DNA from: Bubalus kerabau
Taxonomy: Eukaryota; Chordata; Mammalia; Artiodactyla; Bovidae
DNA length: 64,000 nt
Assembly: GCF_029407905.1 (NCBI RefSeq)
Contig: NW_026577927.1
Location: forward strand, 930,001-994,000
Direction: 5' to 3'
Made by a program: the position numbers and the translations under genes. The notes under the pieces were generated by a model that made no database searches, was not told the DNA's origin, and saw only the letters and a program-made list of their open reading frames with translations. Positions 31,238 through 43,000 of the stretch are shown one piece after another (positions within the stretch are counted from its first letter, which is position 1; the number at the start of each line of letters is the position of its first letter).

Positions 31238-34200
31238 GTTTGCTGAAGAAGAAAAAAATAGGGTCTTTTTTTTTGCAAAGTAATAGGTTATAAAAGTGAA
31301 AATTAAAGGAACAATAGAGGACTTAAATTAAAAAAATTAAAAAAAAGAACGAATGATCATAAAAATATATCTAGGACTTTCTCTGGTTTTGTTGTGAGTA
31401 TCGTGGGTTCAGTTCATTTTTGGCTAGTTCCTTGGTCCGACTTATATTTCCCAAGATCTATAGGCGCCTTCCTATGTAGTCCTAGTAACCACAGGGTTTT
31501 AATCTATTGCCTGTAGCTTCCAAGGCGTTTCCCTCTGTTATAGCTTCTTTTGTTTGCTGGTCTCTTCAGTGTCTGGTTTACGCCCTGACACAAAGGGGAC
31601 GGTGGAGGACACTTTTTTTTTTTAGGCTCACTTGTTCAGTTGTGCTGTGGGGAGGGAGGGAGGGATGCTGCAAACAAATAACACTGGCATGCGCTCGCAG
31701 TGCCTCAGCCACACTGGGTCTGCCCCCGCTCACGGCACGTGTAGCCTCCCTGCCCACACTGCTCGGGCTCTAGGTTGTTCCACTGGGAACAATCCGAGGC
31801 TGGCCCTGGGCTGCATGCACCTCCCAGGTCCAAGCCGCTCAGGTTCAGGCACTCGGGTAGTCCTCAGAGGCACAGACTCGGTTGGGCCTGCGTTTTGTGC
31901 TCTTCCCAGGTCCGAGCAGCTCAGGTGATGAGGTGTTTGGCGAGCGCCAATGTTGTGACTTATCGCCTCCCCGCCACTCGGTTATCTGGGTGTAAAACAG
32001 GCGCACCTTCTCAGGCAGATGTTGACCGTCCAGATCCCCAAGAAGTTTTAGTTAGCAAAGAAGCCTGCTTACAGTTTTATAGATAATGTCTCTCTGGGGC
32101 TGCGATTGCCCCCTTCCGGCTCTGGCTGCCTGTCACCGTAGGGGGAAGGTCTGCAGCCGGCTATCTCTGTTCAGTCCTTTGTTCCGTGCGCGGGCCTGGC
32201 GGTGTCTTAGGTTAGGGCTGGCTTTTTGCGTGGTAGATATCCCAGAGTCTGGTTTGCTAGCCCAAGTTATTTCGTTCAGATAGCGCTCAGGGTATTCAGG
32301 CCAGATTCTTACTCTAAGCGATGCAGCCCGCGCCGCGCCTCCCTGCCCAGCCCCTGCTTGCTAATGGTGTGAGCAGGCGTCTGCACTGCTTTGCGGCTGG
32401 GGGAGTTACCGTAGGGCTTGCAATCTGCGAGTTTTAATTGCTTATTTATTTTTATCCCCCTTATGTTGCCCTTTGTGCTTCCAAAGCTTGGCAAAGATTT
32501 GGCAGTGAAAAGCTTTCCTGGTGTTTGGAAACTTTTCTCTTTTTAAGACTATCTTCCCGGGACGGAAATCCCTCCCTCCCTCTTTTGTCTCTTTTTTTTG
32601 TCTTTTATACTTTTTCCTACCTACTTTCCAAGAGTTGGGTTCTTTTCTGGGTGCCTGATGTCCTCTGGCAGCATTCATAAGTTGTATTGTGGAATTTACT
32701 CGACGTTTAAATGCTCTTTTGATGAAATTGTTTGGGGGGGAAAGAGTTCTCCCCGTCCTACTCCTCAGCAATCTTGGCTCCTCTCTTGTGGAGTTTGGAG
32801 AGAGCACGTGGGATTGCTCTCCAGGCCATGCAGGAAAAGAAGGCCCTCATCTCGCGATGTCGGGGGAGTCTCGTGGTTTTTCTGGAGCTGCGGTGCCAGT
32901 GTGGGGTTTCTCACAAGGTACGACCAGGAGCTTAGGGAACCTCTCGTGTGGTGTCAGGGAAGTCAAGTCTCCATACGAGTGGCGAGGGGGCGCACGTCAT
33001 TGCTCTCGAGTCATGGTAGTGGAATCAGGGCTCAACGCAATGAAAAAGGACGCTTGAGGTCTTTCTCGGGTTGCGGCAGGAGACCCTGGGTTCCCTCGAC
33101 TTGTGCCTGTGACCTCAGGTAGCTTCTCAGGGTGCCTCTGAGAAGTCAGGGATACTATGGAGCTGGGATAGGCCTCTCGGGACTCCACTGGGTTTGCTGC
33201 AATGGAAGAGGGCCTAATCTCGAGATCAGGAAGGAACCTCAGGGTTCCTCTCCATTTCTGACTCAGATTGCAGGGTCCCTGCAGAGTTGGGACAGGAGAG
33301 TCAGGCCTCGTCTTGTGTGGAGGAATGGAACTCCGCTTGCCTCTCGAGTTGTTCAAGGAGTGACAGGCCACTTGTCGAGCTGTGTGTGAAACCTGCGGTT
33401 TTTTCCAGACAATGCACGGGGGTGTCAGTGCCCCTTCGTGATGTGCTTTCATCCACAGGGTTGCCTTCGAAGTGGTGTGCGGGCATCGGGTTCTTTTCAA
33501 GAGCGGACCAGGAAATCGGGGTCTTTTGGAATGCGGCACCACACACGAGGCTACGTCTCGAATTTCCTCGTGAGACGGGCCTCATGCTGAGGTGCCCCTG
33601 GAAGGTCGGGAAAGCCTTCCAGACAAAGCAGGTTAATCGACCCTACTGTCGCGATCAGGACGGGAGAAGGGGCTCAGATGAAGTGGTGCCGGGAACCTCG
33701 GTGTTCCCCTTGAGTGAGACCGGTATGTCAGGGAACTTTTGGGGTCTCACGAAGCTTGCCAAATACTGTTTCAAACTTCAAGATGAAACGTGGGACTTCT
33801 CTTGAGACGCTGTGGCGGGCAAGGGCCTCATCTTGTGATGAAGGGGAAACCACGTGGTTTTTTTCGAGTTGCGATGGGATTGTTGACTTATGACGGGGAA
33901 TTCAGGCTTCCTCTTCTGTTGGCCCAGGGAAGTCCATTCTTCCATTCGAGTTGCCAGGGAGAGCTGGGTGGGAATTGCTCTCGAGTCACGGCAGGTCAAA
34001 ATAGACCTCATCTAGGCTTGTGTCCAGGACCTAATGTTCCTCTCCAGGGGCGATAGGGATCACGGGGACGCATTCCAGACTCACCCAGTGAGTCAGGCCT
34101 CGGCTCGAGGGGAAGCAAAGGATTCTGATATCCTCCTGGGTCGCGATAGGTATCTCTTGGAGCCCACTGAGTGGCCTCCAGGGAGTCAAGCCTCCTGTGG

Positions 34201-37200
34201 AGTTGGAGAGAGGACTCGGGATTGCTCTCCAGGCCATACAGGAAAGAAGGCCCTCAGCTCGCAATGACGGGGGCGTCTTGTGGGTTTTCTCGAGTTGGAG
34301 CGCAAGTATGAGTTTTCTCACGAGGTACGACGGGGAGCTCAGGGAGCCTCTCGTGTGGCGCCAGGAAAGTCAGGTGTCTATGCGTGTGATGAGGAGGAGC
34401 CCATAAATGCTCTCGAGTCATGGTAGGGAAATCGGGACTCAAGACGCGTTGAAGAAGGAGTCTCGAGGTCTTTCTCAGGTTGCGGCAGGAAACCCTGGGT
34501 TCCCTCGACTTGTACCGGTGACCTCAGGGAGCTTCTCAGGGTGCCTCTGAGAAGTCAGGCATACTGTGGACTTGGGAGGCGCTCTCGGAACTCCACTGGG
34601 TTTGGTGCAATGGCAAAGGTTCTCATCTCGAGTTGAGGCAGGAACCTAAGGGTTCCTCTCCATTTCAAACTCCGACCACAGGGTCCCTGAAGAGCTGGGA
34701 CAGGAGAGTCAGGCCTCGTCTTGTGTGGAGGAATGGAACTCCACTTGCCTCTCGAGTTGTTCACAGGATAACAGACCATTTGTCGAGCTGTGAGTGGAAC
34801 CTTCGTTTTTTTCCGTAAGATGCATGAGGGGGTCAGTGCCCCTTCGTGTTGTGCCTTCATCCACAGGGTTGCCTTCAAAGAGGTGTCCGGACATCGGGTT
34901 CTTATCAATAGCAGAGTAGGAAATCGGGGTCTTTCAGAACGTGGCATCATCCATGAGGCTACGTCTCGAATTTCTTCGTTAGACTGGTGTCATCCTGAGG
35001 TGCGCCATGAAGATCGGGAACCCCTTCCAGACAAAGCAGGGGAATCGACCATCTTGTCGCGATCAGGAGGAGTGAAAGGGCTCAGATGAAGTCGTGCCGG
35101 GAACCTCGGTGTTCCCGAGTGGGACAGGTGTGTCGGGAAACTTTTGGGGTCACTTCAAGGGTGCCAAGTACCGTTTTGCACTTCAATACGGACTTGGGGC
35201 TTCTCTTGACATGCTGTAGAGGGCAAGGGCCTCATCTTGGGATGACGGGGGAATCACGTGGTTTTTCTCAATGTGCGGCGGGATTCTCGAGTTACGACAG
35301 GGAATTCAGGCTTCCTCTTGTGTTGGCCCAGGGAAGTCCAATCTTCCATTCGAGTTTCGAGGGAGAGCTGGGGTTTGCTCTTGAGTCACTGCAGGGCAAA
35401 AGAGACCTCATCTAGGCTTGTGTCCAGGACCTAATATTCCTCTCCAGGGCCGACAGCGATCTCGGGGTTGCATTCCAGACGCATCCTGGGAGTCAGAGCT
35501 CGACTCGAGGGGAAGCAAAGGACCCCGCTCTCCTCTTGAGTCACCACAGCTGTCTCTTGGAGCCCACTGAGTGGCCTAAAGGGAGTCAAGCCCCCTGTGG
35601 AGTTTGGAGAGAGACTCAGGATTGCTCTCCAGGCCATGCAGGAAAAGAAGACCCTCATCTCGCGATGACAGGGGCGTCTTGTTGGTTTTCTCGAGCTGCG
35701 GTGCCAGTGTGCGGTTTCTGACGAGGTGCGACGGGAAGCTCAGGGAGCCTTTCGTGTGGCACCAGGGAATTCAGGTCTCCATGCGCATGGCAAGGGGGAG
35801 CGCGTCATTGCTCTCGAGATATGATACGGGAATCGGGCCTCAAGACACGTTAAAGCAGGACTCTCAAGGTCTTTCTCGGGTTGCGGCAGGAAACCCTGGG
35901 TTCCGTCGACTTCTGCCGGTGACCTTAGGGAGCTTCTCAGGGTGCCTCTGAGAAGTCAGGCATACTGTGGATTTGGGACGGGCCTCTCGGGACTCCACTG
36001 GTTTTGTGGCAATGGAAAAGGGCCTCATCTTGAGTGGAGGCAGGAACCTCAGGCTTCCTCTCCATTTTTGACTCGGTGCGCAAGGTCCCTAGAGTTGTGA
36101 CAGGAGAGTCAGGCATCGTCTTGTGTGGAGGAATGGAACTCCGCTTGCTTCTCGAGTTGTTCACGAGGTGACAGACCACTTGTGGAGCTGTGTGAGGAAC
36201 CTGCGGGTTTTTCCGGAAGATGCACGGGGTGTCAGTGCCCCTACGTGTTGTGCCTTCATCCACAGGCTTGCCTTCGAAGAGGTGTCCAGGAGTCTGGTTT
36301 TGATCAAAAGTGGACCATGGAATCGGGGTCTTTCGGCATGTAGTATGGCCCTCGAGGCTACCTCTCGAATTTCTTCGTGAGACCGGCCTCATCCTGAGGT
36401 GTGCCGGGAAGGTCGGGAATCCCTTCGAGACAAAGCAGTGGAATCGACCCTCCTATCGCGATCAGGAGAGGAGAAAGGCCTCAGATGAAGTGGTGCTGGA
36501 AACTTCAGTGTCCCCTCTAGTGAGATCGGTATATAGGGGAACTTTTGGGGTCGCATCAAGGGTGCCAAGTACTGTTTTGCACTTCAAGACGGAATGTGAG
36601 ACTTCTCTTGAGACGCTGTAGGGGGCAAGGGCCTCATCTTGCAATACGGGGAACCACGTGATTTTTCTCGAGTTGCGGCGGGTTTCTCAAATTACAACTG
36701 GAAATTCAGGCTTCCTCTTGTGTTGGCTCAGAAAGGCCAATCTTCCATTCGAGTTGCAAGGGAAAGCTAGGGGTTGCGCTTGAGTCACTGCAGGGCCAAA
36801 GAGACCTCATCTAGGCTTTTGTCCAGGACCTAAGGTTCCTCTCCAGGGGCGACAGGGATCCAGGGTTGCATTCCAGACTCACCCTCGTAGTCAGGTCTCA
36901 TCTCGAGGGGAAGCAAAGGACACCGCTCTCCTCCTGAGTATCGACGGGTATCTCTTGGAGCCCACTGAGTGACCTAAAGGGAGTCAAGCCTCCTTTGGAG
37001 TTTGGAGAGAGGATTCGGGATTGCTCTTCAGGTCATGCAGGAAAGAGGGCCCTCATTTCACCATGACAGGGGCGTCTCGTGGGTTTTCTCGAGCTGCGGC
37101 GCCAGTGTGGGGTTTCTCACGAGGTACGATGGGGAGCTCAGGGAGCCTCTCATGTGGTGCCGGGGAAGTCAGATCTTCATGCGCATGGCGAGGGGGAGCA

Positions 37201-40200
37201 CGTCATTTTTCTCCAGTCATGGTAGGGGAATCGGGCCTCAAGACGCGTGAAGAAGGACTCTCAAGGTTTTTCTCAGGTTACGGCAGGAAACCCTGGGTTC
37301 CGTCGACTTATGCCCGTGACCTCAGGGAGCTTTTCAGGGTGCCTCTGAGAAGTCAGGGATACTGTGCAGTTGGGAGGGGCTGCTCCGAACTCCACTGGGT
37401 TTGGTGCAGTAGAAGAGGGCCTTATCTCGAGTTGAGGCAGGAACCTCATGGTTCCTCTCCATTTCTGAATCGGATCTCAGTGTCCATGCAGAGTTGGGAC
37501 AGGAGAGTCAGGCCTCGTCTTGTGTGGAGGAATTTAACTCCTCTTGCCTCTCGAGTTGTTCACGGGGTGACAGGCCACTTGTCGATCTGTATGTGGAACT
37601 TGCGGGCTTTTCCAACGATGCAGGAGGGTGTCAGACCCCTTCGTTTTGTGCCTTCGTCCACAGGATTGCCTTCGAAGAGGTGTCCTAGCATTGGGTTCTT
37701 ATCAAGAACAGACAGGGAAATCGGGGTCTTTCGGCGTGTGGCACCAACCACAAGGCTACGTCTCGAATTTCCTCGTGAGACTGGCCTCATCCTGAGGTGC
37801 TCCGGGAAGGTCCGGAACCCCTTCCAGACAAAGCAGGGTAATCGACCCTCCCGTCGCGATCAGGAGGGGATAAGGGGCTCAGAACAAGCGGTGCACCGAA
37901 CCTTGGTGTTCCCCTCGAGTGAGACCAGGGTGTCGGGGAACTTTTGTGATAACATCAAGGTTGCCAATTATCGTTTTAAACTTCAAGATGGAACGTAGGG
38001 CTTCTACTGAGACGCTGTAGCTGGCAAGGGCCTCATCTTGCGATGACGGGGGAACCACGTGGTTTTCCTCGAGTTGCAGCGGGATTTTCGAATTACGACG
38101 GGGAATTCAGGTTTCCTCTTGTGTTGTCCCAGGGAAGTCCATTCTTCCATTCGAGGTGCGAGGGAGAGCAGGGGATTGCTCTCGAGTCACTTCAGGGCAA
38201 ATGAGACCTCATCTATGCTTGTGTCTAGGACCTAATGTTCCTCTCCAGGGGCGACAGGGATCTCGGGGTTGCATTCCAGACTCACCTGAGGAGTCAGGCC
38301 TGGTATATAGGGGAAGCAAAGAATTCCGCTCTCCTCTCGAGTCCCAACGGGTATCTCTTGGAGCCCACAGAGTGGCCTAAGGGAGTCAGGCCTCCTGTGG
38401 AGTTTGAAGAGAGGCCTCGAGATTGCTCTCCAGGCCATGCAGGAAAAGAAGGCCTTCATCTCGCGATGACGGAGGCGTCTCGTGGGTTTTCTGGAGCTGG
38501 GGAGCCAGTGTGGGATTTCTCACGAGGTATGACGGGGAGCTCAGGGAGCCTCTCGTGTGGCGCCAGGGAAGTCAAGTCTCCATGCGAGTGGCGAGGGGGA
38601 ACGCGTCATTGCTCTCGAGTCATGGTAGGGGAATCGGGATTCAAGATGCGTTGAAGGAGGATTTTCGAGGTCTTTCTCGGGTTGCATCAGGAAACCCTGT
38701 GTTCCCTCGACTTGTGCCAGTGACCTCAGGGAGCTTCTAAGGGTGCCTCTGAGAAGTCGCGATACTGTGGATTTGGGAGGGGCCTCTCGGGCCTCCACTG
38801 TTTTTGGTGTAATGGAAGAGGGCCTCATCTCGAGTGGAGTCAGGAACCTCAGGCTTCCTCTCCATTTCGGACTCCGATCGCAGGGTCCCTTCAGAGTTGG
38901 GACCGGAGAGTCAGGCCTCGTCTTGAGTGGAGGAATGGAACTCTGCTTGCCTCTCGAGTTGTTCATGGGATGACAGGCCTCTTGTCGAGCTGTGTGTGGA
39001 ACCTGCGGCTTTTACCGAATGATGCACGGGAGTGACAGTGACCCTTCGTTTTGTGCCTTCGTCCACACGGTTGCCTTAGAAGAGGTGTCCGGGCATCGGG
39101 TTCTTCTCAAGAGTGGGCGGGGAAATCGGGGTATTTCGGCATGTGACACCACCCACGATGCTATGTCTCGAATTTCCTCGTGAGACCGGCCTCATCCTGA
39201 GGTGCGCCGGGAATGTGGGGAACCCCTTCCAAACAAAGCAGGGGTATAGACCCTCCTGTCTCGAACAGGAGGGGAGAAGGTGCTCAGATGAAGTGGTGCG
39301 GGAACCTCGGTGTTCCTGTCGAGTGAGACCGGCGTGTCCGGGAACATTTGGTGTCGCATCAAGGGTGCAAAGTACCGTTTCGCACTTCAAGACGGAACGT
39401 GGTTCTTTTCTTGAGACGCCATAGCAGCAAGGGCCTCATCTTGGGATGACTTTGGAAACACGTGGTTTTTCTCGAGTTGCGGCGGGATTCTCGAGTTACG
39501 AAGGGGATTTCTGGCTTCCTCTTGTGTTGGCCCAGGGAAGCCCAATCTTCCATTCGAGTTGCGAGGGAGAGTTGGGGATTGCTCTCGAGTCACTGCAGGA
39601 AAACAGAGACCTCATCTAGGCTTGTGTCCAGGACCTAATGTTTCTCTCCAGGGGCGACAGGGATCTCCGGTTCACATATCAGACACACCCGAGGAGTCAG
39701 GCCTCGCCTCGAGGGGAAGGAAAAGACTCCGCTCTCCTCTCGAGTCGCGACGGGTATGTCTTGGAGTCCACTGAGTGACCAAAAGGGAGTCAAGCCTACT
39801 GTGGAGTTTGGAGAGAGGACTCGGGATTGCTCTCCAGGCCATGCTAGAAAAGAAGGCCGTCATGTCGCGAAAATGGGGGCGTCTCGTGGGTTTTCTCTAT
39901 CTGTGGCGCCAGGGTTTGGTTTCTCACGAGGTATGACGGGGAGCTCAGGGAGCCTCTCGTGTGGCGCCAGGGAAGTCAGGGCTTCATGAGTGTAGCAGAG
40001 GGAGTGCGTCATTGCCCTCGAGTCATGGTAGGGGAATCAGGCCTCAAAATGCGTTGAAGAAGGACTCTTGAGTTCTTTCTATGGTGGTGGCAGTAAACCC
40101 TGGGCTCACTCGAATTGTGCTGGTGACCTCAGGGAGCTTCTCAGGGTGCCTCTGAGAAGTCAGGGATACTGTGGAGCTGGGACGCGTCTCTCGGGACTCC

Positions 40201-40439
40201 ACTGGGTTTCGTGCAATGGAAGAGGTCCTAATCTCGAGTGGAGGCAGGAACCTCAGCGTTCCTCTCGTGACTTCACTGGCGCTGGTCTGATTCGGATCGC
40301 AAAATCCCTGCAGAGTTGGGACAGGAGAGTCAGGCATCATCTTGTGTAGAGGAATGAAACCCCACTTGCCTCTCGAGTTCTTCAGGGGTGACAAGCCACT
40401 TGTTGAGCTGTATGTGGAACCTGCGGGTTTTTCCGGACG

Positions 40440-43000
40440 ATGCACGAGGGTGTCAGTGCCCCTTTGTGTTGTGCCTTCATCCACAGGGTTGCCTTCGAAG
40501 AGCCGTCCGGGCCTCGGGTACTTCTCAAGGGCGGACCGGGGAATCGGGGGCGTTCGGCATGTGGCACCACCCACGTGGCTCATCTCGAATTTCCTCGTGA
40601 GACCGGCCTCATCCTGAGGTGCGCCGGGAAGGCCGGGAACCCCTGCCAGACCACGCAGGGGAATCTCCTCTCCTGTCGCGATCAGGAGGGGAGAAGGGGC
40701 TCAGAGGAAGCAGTGCCGGGACCATTGGTGTTCCCCTCGAGGGAACCCGGCGTGTCGGGGGACTCTTGGGGGTCGCAGGAAGGCTGTAAGGGACCGTTTC
40801 GCCCTTCAGGGCGGAACAGGGGACTTCCCTTGAGACACCGTGGCGGGCAACGGCCTCATCTTGCCAAGAGGTGGGAACCACGTGGTTTGTCTCGAGTTGC
40901 GGCGGCATTCTCGAGTTACGACGGGGATCTCAGCCTTCCCCTTGGGTTGGCCCTGGGAAGTCCAAACTTCCCCTCGGGTTGCGAGGGAAAGCTGGGGGTT
41001 GCGCTCGAGTCACTGCAGGGCCGAAGAGACCTCACCTAGGCGTGTGTCTGGGACCTAATATTCCTCTCCAGGGAAGGCAGGGATCTCGGGGTTGCATTCC
41101 AGGCTCCCCCGGGGAGTCAGGCCTCGTCTCGAGGGGAAGCCAAGGACTCCGCTCTCCTCTCGAGTCGCGACGCGGGTCTCTTGGAGCCCCCTGAGCGGCC
41201 TCAAGGGAGTCCAGCCTCCTCTTCCGTTTGGAGAGAGGACCCAGGATTGCTGTCCAGGCCATGCAGGAAAAGAAGGCCCTCAGCTCGTGAGGACGTGGGC
41301 GTCTCAGGGGTTTCCTCGAGCTGCGGCGCCCGTGGGGGTTTTCTCCCGAGGCACGACGAGGATCTCAGGGAGCCTCTCGTGCGGCGCCAGGGAAGTCAGG
41401 TCTCCATGCGCGTGGCGAGAGGGAGCGCGTCCTGGCTCTCGAGTCACGGGAGGGGACTAGGGCCTCGAGACGCGTTGAAGAAGGACTCTCGAGGTCTTTC
41501 TCGGGGGGCGGCGGGAAACCCTCGTTTCCCTCGCCTTCTGCCGGGGACCTTAGGGAACTTACCAGGGTGCCTCTGTGAGGCGAGGGATCCTATGGAGGTG
41601 GCGGGGCCCCTCGGGACTCCGCTGGCTCTGGCGCAACGGAAGAGGGCCTCACCTCGTGGGGAGGCAGGAACCTCAGGCCTCCTCTCCGTTTCGGACTCTG
41701 GCTTCAGGGTCCCTGCAGAGTTGGGACAGGAGAGTCAGGCCTCATCTTGTCTGAGGAAGGGAACCCCGCTGGCCTCTCGAGTTGCTCAGGGGGTCTCAGG
41801 CCCCTCGTCGAGCTGTGTGTGGAACCCTCGGGTCTTTGCGGACGATGCACGGGGGTGGCAGTACCCCTTCGTGTTGTGCCTTCACCCACAGGGTTGCCTT
41901 CCAAGAGGGGTCCGGGCCTCTGGTCCTACTCAAGAGCGGACCGGGGAATCGGAGGCGATCGGCATGTGGCCCCACCCACGTGGCTCGTCTCGATTTTCCT
42001 CCTGAGACCGGCTCATCCTGAGGTGCGCCGGGAAGGCGGGGAACCCCTTCCAGACCACGCAGGGGAATCGCCTTTCCTGTCGCGATCAGGAGGGGAGAAG
42101 GGGCTCAGAGGAAGCGGTGCCGGGACCCTAGGTGTTCCCCTCGGGGTACCACTGCGTGTCGGGGGACTTTTGGGGGTCGCAGGAAGGCTGTCAGGGACAG
42201 TTTCGCCCTTCAGGGCGGAACAGGGGACTTCCCTTGAGACGCCGTCGCGGTCAAGGGCCTCATCTTGCCAAGAGGTGGGAACCACGTGGTTTGTCTCGAG
42301 TTGCGGCGGCATTCTCGAGTTACGACTGGGATCTCAGCCTTCCCCTTGGGTTGGTCCTGGGAAGCCCAATCTTCCCCTCGGGTTGCGAGGGAAAGCTAGG
42401 GGTTGCGCTCGAGTCACCGCAGGGCCGAAGAGACCTCACCTAGGCGTGTGTCCGGGACCTAATATTCCTCTCCAGGGAAGGCAGGGATATCGGGGTTGTA
42501 TTCCAGGCTCCCCCGGGGAGTCAGGCCTCGTCTCGAGGGGAAGCCAAGGACTCTGCTCTCCTCCCGAGTCGCGACGTGGATATCTTGGTGCCCCCTGAGT
42601 GGCCTCAAGGGAGTCCAGCCTCCTCTTCACTTTTGAGAGAGGACTCGTGATTACTCTCCAGGCCAGGCAGGAAAAGAAGGCCCTCACCTCGCGAGGACGG
42701 GGGCATCTCAGGGGTTTCCTCGAGCTGCGGCACCCGTGGGGGTTTTCTCCCGAGGCACGACGAGGATCTCAGGGAGCCTCTCGTGCGGTTCCAGGGAAGT
42801 CATGTCTCCATGCACGTAGCGAGAAGGAGCGTGTCATTGTTCTCGAGTCATGGGAGGGGACTAGGGCCTCGAGACGCGTTGAAGAAGGACTCTCGATGTC
42901 TTTCTCGGGTTGCAGCGGGAAACCCTCGTTTCCCCCGACTTCTGCCAGGGACCTGAGGAAACTTCCCAGGGTGCCTCTGAGAGGTGAGGGACGCTGTGGA
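40440..43000. repeat. Island of GC-rich subtype A monomers
   Basis: Nearly two consecutive monomers here closely match the homogeneous units at 55-64 kb (ggaaggcagg, ttgcggcggcatt, ccctcggg) although the flanking units are subtype B. The left switch is gradual over about 40390-40520 within one monomer; the right side meets the duplicated block at about 43.02 kb. It looks like units moved from the homogeneous array into the diverged edge by exchange or conversion. Confidence 0.7.

Larger units (their letters stand above)
24620..32782 (-). mobile_element. Near full-length bovine-type L1 (LINE-1)
   Basis: An 8.16-kb L1 in reverse orientation. The A-rich tail is at 24620-24648 (T-rich on the + strand) and the 5' end, with the typical gagccaagat start, is at 32782. 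It has a 3-kb 5' UTR, ORF1, ORF2 and a short 3' UTR in order. It is bounded by a 10-bp target duplication with one mismatch: ctcctgtgga (24610-24619) and ctcttgtgga (32783-32792). Satellite continues in register after removal (about 1409 bp between phase marks 24401 and 33983). Both ORFs carry several stops and frameshifts, so it cannot move by itself. Sequence style (3' UTR, 5' UTR with internal tandem repeats) is that of ruminant L1-BT elements. Confidence 0.95.
29747..32782 (-). promoter_or_regulatory. L1 5' UTR with internal promoter region
   Basis: Three kilobases upstream of ORF1 on the L1 strand. The outer part (about 31500-32782) is GC-rich with many CpG, as in an internal L1 promoter. 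The middle (30744-31370) is very AT-rich and contains tandem units, and the inner part (30304-30740) is a second purine-rich tandem array. Retention of the 5' end makes this one of the complete, not 5'-truncated, copies. Activity cannot be judged from sequence. Confidence 0.8.

Noticed and set aside
31507..32283. GC-rich frames of 65-103 codons at the L1 5' end as a host gene or CpG island promoter
   Set aside because: The stretch is continuous with the L1 5' UTR in order and orientation and ends at the L1 target duplication, so it belongs to the element.
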